Shown here in pieces: positions 6,423 through 6,683 of a stretch of DNA of 6,683 bases. Made by a program: the position numbers and the translations under genes. Source of the stretch: a bacterium (GTDB taxonomy: Bacteria; ARS69); assembly GCA_025774865.1 (NCBI GenBank), contig JALGZO010000511.1, positions 1 through 6,683 on the forward strand. Reading direction: 5' to 3'. Each line of letters starts with the position of its first letter. Positions within the stretch are counted from its first letter, which is position 1. A model generated the notes under the pieces. That model did not search any database, was not told the origin of the DNA, and worked only from the letters and a program-made list of their open reading frames with translations.

Positions 6423-6545
6423 CCGGGCTTCGCGAGGTGGGCGGGTACCCTCGAACGCGTCAGCGCAGCGCAGGCTCGCTTCGATGTTTCTGCGAGCCGA
6501 GCAGCAACGGCGGGCGAGGGTACCCGCCTACCTCGCGAAGCCCGG
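6423..6545 (+). repeat. Structured palindromic repeat, copy B (123 nt), opposite orientation to copy A
   Basis: Read on the plus strand, 31-nt arms (6423-6453 and 6515-6545) pair completely, with 30 Watson-Crick pairs and one G-U. They enclose a 61-nt core. The core starts with the same 22 nt as copy A, then a GGCTCGC/GCGAGCC stem (6473-6479 with 6492-6498, 7 perfect pairs) closed by a 12-nt loop, and ends GAGCAGCAACGGCGGG. The arms include GGGTACCC and TTCGCGAGGTGGGC, unrelated to the arms of copy A except for the last six bases (CCCTCG/CGAGGG). The copy ends 36 bp beyond the ferredoxin stop, so its stem, read on the minus strand, could also shape the 3' end of that transcript. No target-site duplication is evident at its edges. 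Confidence 0.85.
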
Positions 6546-6581
6546 ACTCAAGGGGCAGTCCCGGCTCGGGAGACAGCACAC

Positions 6582-6683
6582 TTAGGAGGATGCGCTGGCC
6601 GCTTCGGCCTCGTTCGCCCCGTCGTCGCCGATCGCCTCGACCGGGCAGCTCTCGAGCGCCTCCTCGCAGGCGCCCCGCTCGGG
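6582..6683 (-). CDS. Small 4Fe-4S (or 3Fe-4S) ferredoxin, C-terminal 33 residues only
   Basis: The frame is open from the right edge to a TAA at 6584-6582 and encodes the last 33 residues of a protein whose start lies outside the window. ACEEALESCPVEAI followed by an acidic, Ala-rich tail (GDDGANEAEAASASS) is the typical C-terminal helix and last cluster cysteine (CP) of single-cluster bacterial ferredoxins of about 60-80 residues. C13 of the fragment should be the final cluster ligand; C6 may be a structural cysteine. The CxxCxxC part is not visible, so cluster type cannot be decided. It is transcribed in the same direction as trxB but is separated from it by 573 bp of hairpin-rich DNA, and trxB has its own candidate promoter, so a shared transcript is doubtful. 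Confidence 0.8.
   Translation of the reverse strand, partial: PERGACEEALESCPVEAIGDDGANEAEAASASS

Larger units (their letters stand above)
6009..6581. other. Non-coding region between the ferredoxin gene and trxB, densely packed with inverted repeats
   Basis: No credible gene fits here. The open frames present on both strands are Arg/Ser/Pro-rich with no domain and run straight through the repeat copies. From right to left it holds a small TCCCG/CGGGA hairpin (6559-6571), repeat copy B (6423-6545), a TGACC-GA-GGTCA dyad (6393-6404), a possible degenerate third copy (6329-6374), a 10-bp hairpin (6285-6318), repeat copy A (6163-6272), a weak CGGAA/TTCCG hairpin (6136-6157), and finally the trxB promoter and palindrome. 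No T-run follows any stem on either strand, so no canonical intrinsic terminator can be named for the ferredoxin gene. Confidence 0.8.

Noticed and set aside
6163-6545. CRISPR array or integron attC pair
   Set aside because: Only two copies in opposite orientation with variable ends and a conserved centre. CRISPR needs direct repeats with spacers, and attC has conserved outer core sites with GTTRRRY-type ends, which are absent.
6423-6581. Copy B stem or the TCCCG/CGGGA hairpin as an intrinsic terminator of the ferredoxin gene
   Set aside because: Neither is followed by a T-run on the minus strand.
5959-6585. Plus-strand gene of 208 codons ending over the ferredoxin stop
   Set aside because: It crosses antisense trxB, both repeats and the spacer with no motif, and composition typical of shadow frames.

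Overview
The window is GC-rich bacterial chromosome, densely coded on one strand. All six recognisable genes lie on the minus strand. No plasmid, phage or IS gene is visible. Protein content (M17 and M16 peptidases, NrdR, TrxB, a small ferredoxin) and the G/C-dominated third positions fit a high-GC lineage of the Gemmatimonadota/Eisenbacteria/Deltaproteobacteria kind. That placement is a guess, because the window holds no phylogenetic marker I can place exactly.

Layout, reading in the direction of transcription (right to left): the C-terminus of a small ferredoxin (6582-6683, cut by the window edge); a 573-bp non-coding region (6009-6581) full of hairpins; trxB (thioredoxin reductase, 5076-6008); pepA (M17 leucyl aminopeptidase, 3511-5049); an MBL-fold metallohydrolase (2633-3514); nrdR (2169-2636); and an M16 zinc peptidase (from 2172, running off the left edge). 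trxB is preceded by a plausible extended -10 promoter, with a perfect 14-bp palindrome at the expected transcription start. pepA follows trxB after 26 bp. The next three junctions are all 4-bp start/stop overlaps (ATGA, ATGA, GTGA), so trxB to M16 reads as one operon whose last four genes are translationally coupled.

Functionally the operon joins thiol redox and deoxynucleotide control with peptide breakdown. TrxB keeps thioredoxin reduced, and thioredoxin is a usual electron donor to ribonucleotide reductase. NrdR represses ribonucleotide reductase genes. PepA and the M16 enzyme are metallopeptidases. The MBL protein has an intact metal site but unknown substrate.

The most unusual content is in 6009-6581. 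Two copies of one structured repeat (110 and 123 nt) lie back to back in opposite orientations. They share a core of two nearly invariant blocks (28 and 29 nt), but each copy is closed by its own long, different, self-complementary stem (24 and 31 bp). In both copies the only non-Watson-Crick stem pair is G-U on the same core-sense strand. This is the pattern of a structured RNA or foldback DNA element rather than a simple duplication. I do not recognise the family. Smaller hairpins and a possible degenerate third copy fill the spacer.
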